Shown: positions 1-11,000 of the stretch, piece after piece
Numbering within the stretch: the first letter of the stretch is position 1
Layout: each line of letters starts with the position of its first letter
NCBI GenBank assembly: GCA_944989445.1
Contig: CALYLW010000060.1
Span: 1,429,959-1,493,958, forward strand
DNA length: 64,000 bases
Direction: 5' to 3'
From: Ampullaceana balthica
Taxonomy: Eukaryota; Mollusca; Gastropoda; Lymnaeidae
Made by a program: the position numbers and the translations under genes
The notes under the pieces: generated by a model
Databases searched by the model: none
What the model saw: the letters and a program-made list of their open reading frames with translations, nothing else
Told to the model about the DNA's origin: nothing

Positions 1-942
1 TACCTACAAAGAAAGATGAGGAATTAGTGTTGATTCAGTTTTATATAGCCCATATAAGAAAAAAAAACGGTTTGGGCCCCCGGCCACCCATGAGTTAACA
101 TTTTAAAATTATTTTTCGACAATTTTCCGTCATAAGAGTGTATTCAGCAAGTTCCCTTAGTTTCATGCTTCTACCTTCACGGGAAATTGAAGAATTAGTG
201 TTGAGTCAGTTTTAAATATAAGAAAAAAAACTACAATAGGGCCCCTGGCCCCCAGTAAGTGATAATTTATATAATTTTTTTACCTGTTACCATTGCCAAA
301 TGATACTTAACAACTACCGAAAGTTTTATGCTTCTACCTACACTGGAAATATGATAATTTTTTATTTTTATTTTTTATAGAGCTCATATAAGGAAAAACT
401 ACATTTTGGGCCCCCGGCCCCCAGTATCTTATATATATATGGAACAAAACCTGTTTAATAACCTTTCCGGTATAATTTTGTGTACGTGTACCAAATTTCA
501 CGTTATTTGGTTGTCTAGATCAGTTGTTCTCAAACTTTTTTGACCTACCGCCCACTTTCCAGTAAAAATATTACTCAGCGCCCCCGAATTTTTTTTAAAA
601 ACTTCTAACACAGGGATAATCAAACTACGATCCGCGGGGAACATGCGGCCAGTCAGAGTATATTTTGCGGCCCTTAGGTATAAACATGTGGCGATCTTGT
701 GTCATGTTAATTTTCTTTGCTTAGAATTTTTTATATAGATTTGAAATTTTATTCCCAGCATTTGATTCGAATCTAGAGATATGTAATCGGTTTTATGGCT
801 TCAGAATCATTAGTCATTAAATGTTAACATACCTGTTCGAAACTACATTTCAGCTCAACCGGAATTGGCTTTTGTTTACGATTTACATTTCAAACGGATT
901 CGAAAATTTGTGATTTAAAAGCAAATAGACGTTGTTTTAACA

Positions 943-2400
943 ATGAGTGCTACCAAAGAAAGTAAGATTGAGGACGAATGTCTTTTTTAAATGACGAATT
1001 AACTGTTAAATATTGCTTAACGAGCGTTGGGAGAAAAGCAGCCTTCTTGCTGAGCCATGATTGTGTGAGGGTCTTTATTGAGTGCGACTTAAAAAGATAC
1101 CACCAAACAAAACATTTGTGTTTCGGGCACAATTTAACGAACCAAGAGAGAAAAAGGAAATGCAAGAAGTTTGTTAATAATTTAAAGTAGCAGCAAAATG
1201 TTTTCACCAAAAGTCTTAAATAAAAGATGCTGCAACCAAAGCCAGTTTGGAGATATCTCATAAGATCGTAAAACGGAACATGCCTTTTTCTGACAGAAAT
1301 GCTTGACATATGCTGCGAGCGTTATGTTTCCAGAACAGAAAACATAATTTGACACCATTTCTTTATCAAGGGAACTTTAGTCAGACGTTTTGAAAAAAAA
1401 AGTGACAATTTGATGCACCAACTTCGAGATGCAAGCAAAGACTTTTTTTGGTACTCTCGCATTGGATTAAAGTACCAATGTATAGGAACATCACAATTGT
1501 TGGTATTTATACGGGGAATACATCCTTGTTTCGAGCTTGTAGAAGAATTACTCTGTGTTGGGGCACTCAAAGACACAACTACAGGCCAGGATTTATTCAA
1601 TACTGTAGAGAACTGTGTTGAAATAACTGGGTTGGTGTGGAACAAGATGTAATAACTGATCTTTAACTGGAAAAAGTAGTATGAACAATAAAATTAAAGA
1701 ATATCAGCCTGACCACACACTCTTACCTCTCCACTGTGGCAACTATCAGGAAAGTCTGTGTAAGGCTGTGTTGAATTTCAAGCAGTTGTTAGTATGATAA
1801 ACTTTGTAAAAGCCAGGGAACGTCAAGGTGTTAAAAGCACTGTTTGAAGATTTGAATATTATATTATCTACCATGGCAGTGTCCGCTGGCTGAGCCTGGG
1901 CAAGTTATTGAGGCGAGTATGAGATCTCATGGAAGAAATAGTTATGTTGCTGGAGATGAAAGGTTTTGTTTGTGATTTTGTTACTTCCATAGTTAATGAA
2001 GAGTGGAAGTCAGACTTCATGTTTGCCATTAACATTATGGAAAATTTGAATGAACTGAATGTCAAACTTCAGGGCAATGGCTTGTTTGCACATGAAATTT
2101 ATGTGTATGTTAAATCATTTCAGACAAAACTCTCCCTGATCTCCAGGCAAGCAGGTGAAAACAGGTTTTGCCATTTCCCTTTGCTAAAACAGAAAACCGT
2201 TTCTTGTAAAATGGCTGACAAGTGCAAGGCTCAGTTGGATGCCTTTGCTATGGAATTTGAAATGAGGTTCCAAGACGACAAGAACCTGGAATCACTCTTC
2301 AATATCCTTAGTTCACAATTTAGTGCAGAAGCTTATTAAGCCCCAAAGGATATACTGTTAGAACTGCTTAACCTAAAAGCAGATTACGACCTGAAGGAGA
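943..2400 (+). pseudogene. hAT transposase pseudogene (GTF2IRD2-like: BED-type N-terminus plus RNase H-like core)
   Basis: The likely start is ATG 943 (MSATKESKIEDE), after which the reading frame must shift. Recognisable blocks are 978-1187 with DLKRYHQTKH (the CxxC/HxxxH-type DNA-binding region of this family), 1410-1652 with SQLLVFIRGI and DTTTGQDLF, and 1870-2336 with VRWLSLGKLL-type and NELNVKLQGNGLFAHEIY motifs. This block order is that of GTF2IRD2-type hAT transposases. The blocks are in different frames and separated by stops, including one near 2337 with homology continuing after it. It should therefore be non-functional. Domain naming is from family knowledge; no search was run. Confidence 0.75.
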
Positions 2401-3125
2401 AGTTCAAGTTAGTTTTTCTGCTTGAGGTTGTTTTGAGCAAGCTTTTTCTTGTATGAAAATAAATAAGTCTAAGAACAGATCGATGTTGACTGACTGCAAT
2501 TTGAATACATTCATGCAAATAATAACCAGTAACCTGGTTCCACAATTCAAGAATAGTTCAACACACACACACAAATTCGAAATCATATAAATGAGATGAT
2601 GAACCTGGTTTGCTGCTACAAATTTAGAAATCGTCGGCTTTATTTTCATCAGCAGTCATCTTAAGTAACTGTGATTGACTATTTGCATTTTTAAAAAAGA
2701 AAAATTAGTTACCGCACTGAATCTATTTTCCAATAAATATGATGAAGGAAATGTAATTACGAAATTTTAAATTACAGCCCATACTTCAGGATCTCCTTTT
2801 CCAGCCAGAATTGTTAATAGCAGTGTTTGAACTTGAAACTAAATTCATTATTTGTAGCTACTTTTTGGAATAAGTTTGCAAATATTCATCACATAATAGT
2901 TCTTAGCAAATGTGTTCTTCCTTTGTGAACCGAAAGTATGGAAAAAGTAAAGCTTCATTTCCTGGCAAAGTTGACACTAAGTTGAATAGAAAACAGAGAT
3001 GTTTTAAATAGCTACACAATGTATCTTCCACACCTTGAGCCTTTTCATCAGTTCTGATTTGAACTGTATTATTGCTAAAAGAATTTTTTTTGGATAATAT
3101 CAGATGCTTGCTTATGTACCACAGT

Positions 3126-3302
3126 CAATGTTCCCTTTAAGCTGTGCGGCCCGCGCAGATGTCTGACAGACGCCACGCAGCAGTTTTGAATTACCGCACA
3201 GCAAATTTTGTAAAATACTGCAATTAAAATGGATATTATGCAACATTGCACACGATTTTTTTTACTTTGAACATGGTCCAACGAACCTTAGAGGGAGCAT
3301 TG
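3126..3302. mobile_element. hAT-type MITE nested in the hAT element
   Basis: Starts CAATGTTCCCTTTAAGC and ends with the reverse complement of CAATGCTCCCTCTAAGG. It is flanked by the 8-bp duplication ACCACAGT at 3118-3125 and 3303-3310. Related copies lie at 5363-5540 and 14514-14754. Confidence 0.75.
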
Positions 3303-3903
3303 ACCACAGTCCGTATTAATTCACTTATAGCCGGTATAATTTGTTCTTTACTAATAGTATGAGATATACCCGATTTGGCAATCAATAAGTAATATTGTAA
3401 GAAGCTAGCAAGCGATTGCCATCTTGTGTGGTTGCTGTTGAAAAGAGTTTAGTCAAAGTTAGTTGTTTGATAAATTTTTATTTTATTGTTTGAAAATTAT
3501 ATAAATCCTTATTTTTTTTATCCCCGTTAATTTTATTTCAAATGTTTTTGCAGTCTAGAAGTGCGCAATTGCACATATTTAAAAAAACCAACTAAATGCA
3601 AATGCGGTAACCAAACCAATGTCCAAAACGTTTTTTAAACTGAAAAATAGAACCTTGTGAGCAGAATATGTAAATCATATTTTTCTAAATCTTCTCTTCC
3701 TTTTTTTATGCCTTCACCGCCCCCTTACAGTTATTCACCGACCCCCAAATTGACCCGTGGCCTTCACCGCCCCCCCTGGATCGCTTCAGCGCCCACAAGG
3801 GGGCGGTAGCGCCCACTTTGAGAATCACGGGTCTAGATCTTTAGTTAATAGGGAGCAGACAGACAGACAGACAGACAACAAATGTGTCTTATATGTATAT
3901 AGA

Positions 3904-4931
3904 TATTCTACTTTCAAAATCCAGAAAATGTTTAATATTAAAAATGAGAAATATGTTCATATTATTTGTATTTTAAAGCATAAAAATGCAAATAATTTAA
4001 GTGGTTACAATGGTGTTCTTTAAATTTGGGTTTCATTCAATAAGATTTTTTCATATTCCTGGTTTTCAAATTCTTAAGTAATTATAAAATTGTATAACCA
4101 TAAAATCATTTTATAAGTGGATGAACTTACATACATTTGAGATAATAGTCCTTTCTCAGAAGTCATGTGTTTGTTCCTCAGTCCCTGTAGAACTAACTCA
4201 GTCCCTGTAGAGAATAGTTCAAATTTTTATTGATAAAATTAATTTGAAATTTGATGGAAATTTTGAAGTACCCAGTATATATGTTGGCTTTCAAATGGTT
4301 ATTCATAAAATATTTTTAATGTAGTTCAATTGACCATAATTTGTATATCTTCTTAAGAAAGGTTCAATTGAAATACCAGAAAAACAACAAATTTGCATCT
4401 GTTTTGTTACCTTTTTTTTTAAAGAGCTGTAGGAAAAGACCTTTATTTCTTTACAGTTAAATGTTTCATAATAAATAACATTTTGATCAATAGAACAATG
4501 TCCTTAACTTCAAATGGGATAATTAAGAATTGTTCAACTGGGATGCTAATAAGAGAATTAATTAACTGTAATATATTTCGATACAAAAGTTATCACATTT
4601 TCAAGTTAATCAAAAACTTTGCTTACAGATATTTTGCAGTCATGCTTACTGTAAACATTTAAAAACAACAGCTGCATTACTAAAATTGTGCCCAATAAAC
4701 CATTGATACATTTGTCTGGTTTGAATTTTCATTGATGTTAGGGCTTATTGTGGGGGGGGGTTCATGTTGCGTCTGTGATTATGCACTTATGCACATTCTC
4801 AGACACAGCATCTACGGTCACAATTTTATCTGATGAAGATTTGATTGGTTGTGCCACTGATTTTTTTTCTTCTAAATTTGGGGTTTTCGCGTATTGCAAA
4901 TTTATGTTGAGGTTAAAATGCTCTGTTTCAG
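3904..4931. other. AT-rich non-coding sequence upstream of the first visible SLC35B4 exon
   Basis: No exon, element terminus or long repeat recognised. A short direct duplication (CAGTCCCTGTAGA) sits near 4179-4212 and a G9 run near 4751. Probably SLC35B4 intron, since its 5' coding exons are not found here. Confidence 0.4.
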
Positions 4932-5013
4932 CTACAAGATCTCCAAGTATGTGTCTGTTATCCTGATCACTTTGGGTATAGCTATATGCACCATTGCTTC
5001 AGCTAGTCAGAAA
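4932..5013 (+). CDS. SLC35B4: SLC35B4 exon a (first visible)
   Basis: Acceptor CTGTTTCAG before 4932, donor GTAAGT at 5014. Encodes YKISKYVSVILITLG and a membrane helix ending TIASASQK. The first base completes a codon begun in an exon outside the window. Confidence 0.9.
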
Positions 5014-8000
5014 GTAAGTTGGTGTTATTTGAATCCCAATCAAGTTGTTCAAATTTAACAAGATTACTCAAATTGATTTTTCAACCCATTTAAAAATAAT
5101 TGTTATTAACTTTAAAACAAAGCCTTTTTAGTGACCTAAACACTTTATAACAGTTTTAATTCAGGATATTAATCAACTCTCAAAACTAAGTGGCATGTAA
5201 ATAGTTGAATGTTGTGTATCAGCAGTTTCAGTTTGTGTAGATTTCTAAAAAAAAATTTAATTGATATCTTTCCCTTAGGAAAAAATGGCGAGTCATACAG
5301 GAGATGCTGCCTATGATTATATGATCTGGGTTATAGGTGAGTCACAGTTATCTAGTCAGCAATGTTCCCTCTAAGGTTTGTAGGTCTGTGTGCAAAGTAA
5401 AAACAACTCATGTGCAAACTTGCATATCATCCATTTTTGTTTGCAATATTTTACAAAATTTGCTGCGCTATAATTCTAAACTGCTGCGCGGCGTCGGTCA
5501 CATATCTGCGTGACCGCGCAGAATAAAAAAAAACATTGCTGTGCTGCCATTAATTATTATCCAGGTGCCCAGCATCACTGCTGAAGGCGATATGGCAGGA
5601 AATTACTGCATTTCTCAAGAGATTTTATTTATCTGCCATATAGCCTGTAAAATGAAAGGCTCTTTGGAACATGTAATTCATTATTGTTTTCTTTTCTTGA
5701 CTAGGTTTGGTCTTGCTAGTGTTGTCCCTATTTTTATCAGCCAGAATGGGAATTTTCCAAGAACAGACCTATGCACAGTTTGGTAAACATCCATCTGAAG
5801 CTCTCTTCTATAATGTAAGTTCTGTAGCTTTTTTTTGTCTACTGCTTGTGTTCTGAAAACAAGATTATTCATGGCACTTCTCAATACCTGGTGCGATTTC
5901 AATCAATTCCCTTTAAATTTAAGAGCTATTTTATTTCTGAAATAGCCTTCATATAATATGGTTTAGCCAGGGAAAATACAAACATCATTTCGGTAAATTA
6001 AAATCCTTGTTTTTAAAAAAGTCACCTGACTAAATTTTAAAAAAATTGTTTATAAAAATCACATTAAAATAATGGGTGCAAACATTTCTTTCCGCCATAA
6101 GATCTCTTTCCTCAAAACAATGCCATATTCCAATGGGATCACGTACTCCATTTTTTGGAAGCATAAAAATATAAGTCATCTCCCCAATTAGTTGCCATCG
6201 GCTAGAATTTATATATTTTAAAGTCTAAAATTCTTTGAAATATTATCTTGTAATTTCCAATTCAGTTTGTAATATGTAATTAACCAGTTCATCTATATTG
6301 TGTTAGGATCATGGGTGAGAAATGTGTTTAACTTTAATTGGGTACCACTGACAAAACAGTCATCTCTTTTGAAGAAAATTATGTTGACTTAAGTTCTACA
6401 ATTATGCACAGCTTACTTGAAAATTGTTGAAAAATAAGTATGTTTACTTTATGATAGTCATTAAATGCATTTAATTTTTAAAAATGTGTCACTTTAACTG
6501 TAATAAATTCTAAGAATCTACTATATTACTTCAATGAGTTTAAACATTACATTAATTTTATTATAAGATATTTACACCACTAGAGAGCCCAGTCAATGAG
6601 CTTACATAATTGTTTGTTTAAATGGGAATTGGAGATGAACTGTGTTTAACACTGGTTAGTTATAGAGTGTATTCAATGTACTTGCTTTCATCAATGTGTT
6701 CTACACTTACAGCACTTTCTGCCTCTCCCAGGATTTCTGCTCATAGTCACAGATATCTACAGCACATTCAAGGATTTTAATAAGTCAGGTACAGTAACTC
6801 ACTGAAATGCTGGAAACGTTTAAATTATCATTTATTTCATCAATTTATAGGACATAACATTTTTTAAACAATATTTTACAAATATGTCAAACTAGTCAAC
6901 CGACAAAATGGCCCCGGTCAAAACGGCCCTGGACTAATAGATGGACTAATTGTCAAAAATACAATCAAATATTATATTAGTATATTTACTCACCAATTCA
7001 GTGTCAGGTTTACTTCACAAGAAACAATAATAATGACATCACAAGAAAGAGTTAAATAACAGTTACTCGATATGGTTGTTTGTTGAGAAGAAATAATATA
7101 ATAACATCACAAGAAATAATTTTACAATTTGACCATATTTTTAAGGGTGAAAAAGTTGACAAAAGCTTAAAATGAAAAAAAAATGTAAATTTTGTGTAAA
7201 AAAATGTTAACAATTTGTCTGGGGCCGTTTTGATGGTTCACAGTCAAACTATTATCACCTGATTATCTCCCATGTACGGAGCTAATAGTGTTATTTATTT
7301 TTTATATCCTAGATCCATACACCATCCCAGCTGTTGATGTTGTAGTACCCTGGGCATGGCTTTGGCTTTTCTTCAACACAGTGTCTCAGTATCCTTTGGT
7401 CAAAGTATGGTGAGCCTTTAGTCAAAGTATGGTGAGCCTTGGTCAAAGTATGGTGAGCCTTGGTCAAAGTATGGTGAGCCTTGGTCAAAGTATGGTGAGC
7501 CTTGGTCAAAGTATGGTGAGCCTTGGTCAAAGTATGGTGAGCCTTGGTCAAAGTATGGTGAGCCTTGGTCAAAGTATGGTGAGCATTTGGTCAAAGTATG
7601 GTGAGCCTTGGTCAAAGTATGGTGAGCCTTGGTCAAAGTATGGTGAGCCTTGGTCAAAGTATGGTGAGCATTTGGTCAAAGTATGGTGGGGCTTGTTCAT
7701 GGTATGGTGAGCCTTGGTCAAAGTATGGTGAGCCTTGGTCAAAGTATGGTGAGCATTTGGTCAAAGTATGGTGAGCATTTGGTCAAAGTATGGTGAGCCT
7801 TGGTCAAAGTATGGTGAGCCTTGGTCAAGGTATGGTGAGCCTTGTTCAAAGTATGGTGAGCATTTGGTCAAAGTATGGTGAGCCTTGGTCAAAGTATGGT
7901 GAGCATTTGGTCAAAGTATGGTGAGCCTTGGTCAAAGTATGGTGAGCCTTGGTCAAAGTATGGTGAGCCTTGGTCAAAGTATGGTGAGCCTTGGTCAAAG

Positions 8001-11000
8001 TATGGTGAGCATTTGGTCAAAGTATGGTGAGCCTTGGTCAAAGTATGGTGAGCCTTGGTCAAAGTATGGTGAGCATTTGGTCAAAGTATGGTGAGCCTTG
8101 GTCAAAGTATGGTGAGCCTTGGTCAAAGTATGGTGAGCATTTGGTCAAAGTATGGTGAGCCTTGGTCAAAGTATGGTGAGCCTTGGTCAAAGTATGGTGA
8201 GCCTTGGTCAAAGTATGGTGAGCATTTGGTCAAAGTATGGTGAGCCTTGGTCAAAGTATGGTGAGCCTTGGTCAAAGTATGGTGAGCCTTGGTCAAAGTA
8301 TGGTGAGCCTTGGTCAAAGTATGGTGAGCCTTGGTCAAAGTATGGTGAGCCTTGGTCAAAGTATGGTGAGCCTTGGTCAAAGTATGGTGAGCCTTGGTCA
8401 AAGTATGGTGAGCTTTGGTCAAAGTATGGTGAGCATTTGGTCAAAGTATGGTGGGGCTTGTTCATGGTATGGTGAGCCTTGGTCAAAGTATGGTGAGCCT
8501 TGGTCAAAGTATGGTGAGCTTTGGTCAAAGTATGGTGAGCCTTGGTCAAAGTATGGTGAGCCTTGGTCAAAGTATGGTGAGCCTTGGTCAAAGTATGGTG
8601 AGCCTTGGTCAAAGTATGGTGAGCATTTGGTCAAAGTATGGTGAGCCTTGGTCAAAGTATGGTGAGCCTTGGTCAAAGTATGGTGGGGCTTGTTCATGGT
8701 ATGGTGAGCCTTGGTCAAAGTATGGTGAGCATTTGGTCAAAGTATGGTGGGGCTTGTTCATGGTATGGTGAGCCTTGGTCAAAGTATGGTGAGCCTTGGT
8801 CAAAGTATGGTGAGCTTTGGTCAAAGTATGGTGAGCCTTGGTCAAAGTATGGTGAGCCTTGGTCAAAGTATGGTGAGCCTTGGTCAAAGTATGGTGAGCC
8901 TTGGTCAAAGTATGGTGAGCATTTGGTCAAAGTATGGTGAGCCTTGGTCAAAGTATGGTGAGCCTTGGTCAAAGTATGGTGGGGCTTGTTCATGGTATGG
9001 TGAGCCTTGTTCAAAGTATGGTGAGCCTTGGTCAAAGTATGGTGAGCCTTGGTCAAAGTATGGTGAGCCTTGGTCAAAGTATGGTGAGCCTTGGTCAAAG
9101 TATGGTGAGCATTTGGTCAAAGTATGGTGGGGCTTGGTCATGGTATGGTGAGCCTTGGTCAAAGTATGGTGAGCCTTGGTCAAAGTATGGTGAGCCTTTA
9201 GTCAAAGTATGGTGAGCCTTGGTCAAAGTATGGTGAGCATTTGGTCAAAGTATGGTGGGGCTTGTTCATGGTATGGTGAACCTTGGTCAAAGTATGGTGA
9301 GCATTTGGTCAAAGTATGGTGAGCCTTGGTCAAAGTATGGTGAGCCTTGGTCAAAGTATGGTGAGCATTTGGTCAAAGTATGGTGGGGCTTGTTCATGGT
9401 ATGGTGAGCCTTGGTCAAAGTATGGTGAGCCTTGGTCAAAGTATGGTGAGCCTTTAGTCAAAGTATGGTGAGCCTTGGTCAAAGTATGGTGAGCCTTGGT
9501 CAAAGTATGGTGAGCCTTGGTCAAAGTATGGTGAGCCTTGGTCAAAGTATGGTGAGCCTTGGTCAAAGTATGGTGAGCCTTGGTCAAAGTATGGTGAGCC
9601 TTTAGTCAAAGTATGGTGAGCCTTGGTCAAAGTATGGTGAGCCTTGGTCAAAGTATGGTGAGCCTTGGTCAAAGTATGGTGAGCTTTGGTCAAAGTATGG
9701 TGAGCCTTGGTTAAAGTATGGTGAGCCTTGGTCAAAGTATGGTGAGCCTTGGTCAAAGTATGGTGAGCCTTGGTCAAAGTATGGTGAGCCTTGGTCAAAG
9801 TATGGTGAGCCTTGGTCAAAGTATGGTGAGCCTTGGTCAAAGTATGGTGAGCCTTGGTCAAAGTATGGTGAGCCTTGGTCAAAGTATGGTGAGCCTTGGT
9901 CAAAGTATGGTGAGCCTTTAGTCAAAGTATGGTGAGCCTTGGTCAAAGTATGGTGAGCCTTGGTCAAAGTATGGTGAGCCTTGGTCAAAGTATGGTGAGC
10001 TTTGGTCAAAGTATGGTGAGCCTTGGTTAAAGTATGGTGAGCCTTGGTCAAAGTATGGTGAGCCTTGGTCAAAGTATGGTGAGCCTTGGTCAAAGTATGG
10101 TGAGCCTTGGTCAAAGTATGGTGAGCCTTGGTCAAAGTATGGTGAGCCTTGGTCAAAGTATGGTGAGCCTTGGTCAAAGTATGGTGAGCCTTGGTCAAAG
10201 TATGGTGAGCTTTGGTCAAAGTATGGTGAGCCTTTGTTTGCTCAAAGTAGGGTGAGGCTTTTTGGTTCTATCCCACAGTGGTAATACCGTCTGAATGGTC
10301 TTGAAATTACCCAATAAACTCTAAGCAATCTAAAGTTCTAAATTACCTAACATTGAAGACATTGCAGCAATCAGCCAATGTAAAGTCATCAGTTATCAAG
10401 AGCCATATAAAACAAATCATAAAACAGCTTAACATGAAGCTTATAATTTTAAAACATTTCAGAAGTCCCTGTTAACAAGTGTTAACTCATTCACCACTAA
10501 GCACAACAACCAAAACACTCCAGGTTAACTCATTAGCTACTAAGCACAACAACCAAAACACCCCCTGGAGTACTAAGCAAAGGGAGATCACTCTCAAAAA
10601 ACTTGCACCCCCATGTTAATTAAAAATATTTTTAAACACCTAAATGAAAATTTAAAATAACAAAACACACCACAAAAAAAAAGAAAATTGGATGAGCTGT
10701 TAAAAAATGTATAGGTTGATGCCCTTTAATTCACAAATATTTTTTAAAATAAATCTGGAAAAGTGTTTTTTGAAAATTTACATCACTGTTTTTGGACGTC
10801 GACCTCCGTTGTTTGTCAATTTTTATTGTTTTATTTTATTGTCTCATGCAAATTTGAGAAATATCTCATGCACTGACCAATAAAATTTTGTAATTGGTTA
10901 CTTGAGTCTAAAGATGATGTTGATGTAGAGGAATTTATATATGTCCTCATTAGTAACCTTCCACTGGGTGTCTTTCTCGCCCTTGGCTGTTTGACTGTTT

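Larger units (their letters stand above)
521..3830 (+). mobile_element. hAT DNA transposon, GTF2IRD2-like clade, with TIRs and 8-bp target duplication
   Basis: The left end begins CAGTTGTTCTCAAA and the reverse complement of the right end begins CCGTGATTCTCAAA, an imperfect terminal inverted repeat. It is flanked by the exact 8-bp duplication GTCTAGAT at 513-520 and 3831-3838, which is diagnostic of hAT insertion. It has inserted into the - strand Helitron. The interior carries a broken transposase (943-2400) and a smaller nested MITE (3126-3302). The flanking duplication is perfect although the coding region is decayed. Confidence 0.85.
1..3903 (-). mobile_element. Helitron (5' part), interrupted by a hAT element; 3' end off the left edge
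   Basis: Read on the - strand, the element starts at 3903 with TCTATATACATATAAGAC preceded by A, then a GTCT-repeat stretch. It continues beyond the 521-3830 insertion into the GGGGGCCGGGGGCCC-type repeats of positions 1-430. The same sequence occurs in + orientation at 41945-42100 and resumes at 47135, so this is a dispersed family. The A|TC start and lack of terminal duplication fit Helitrons. The 3' end (hairpin plus CTAG) lies outside the window, so the class rests on the 5' end and on the related copy. No transposase fragment of its own was seen. Confidence 0.6.

Noticed and set aside
7309..10255. Long open frames on both strands encoding seven-residue repeats (HHTLTKA or GQSMVSL)
   Set aside because: They are the 21-bp intronic minisatellite read in frame, occur on both strands and sit inside an intron.
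7398..10256. Clustered nuclear-receptor (DR1-like) binding sites in the 21-bp unit
   Set aside because: GGTCAAAGTATG matches only the first half well. Without binding data this is a chance resemblance.
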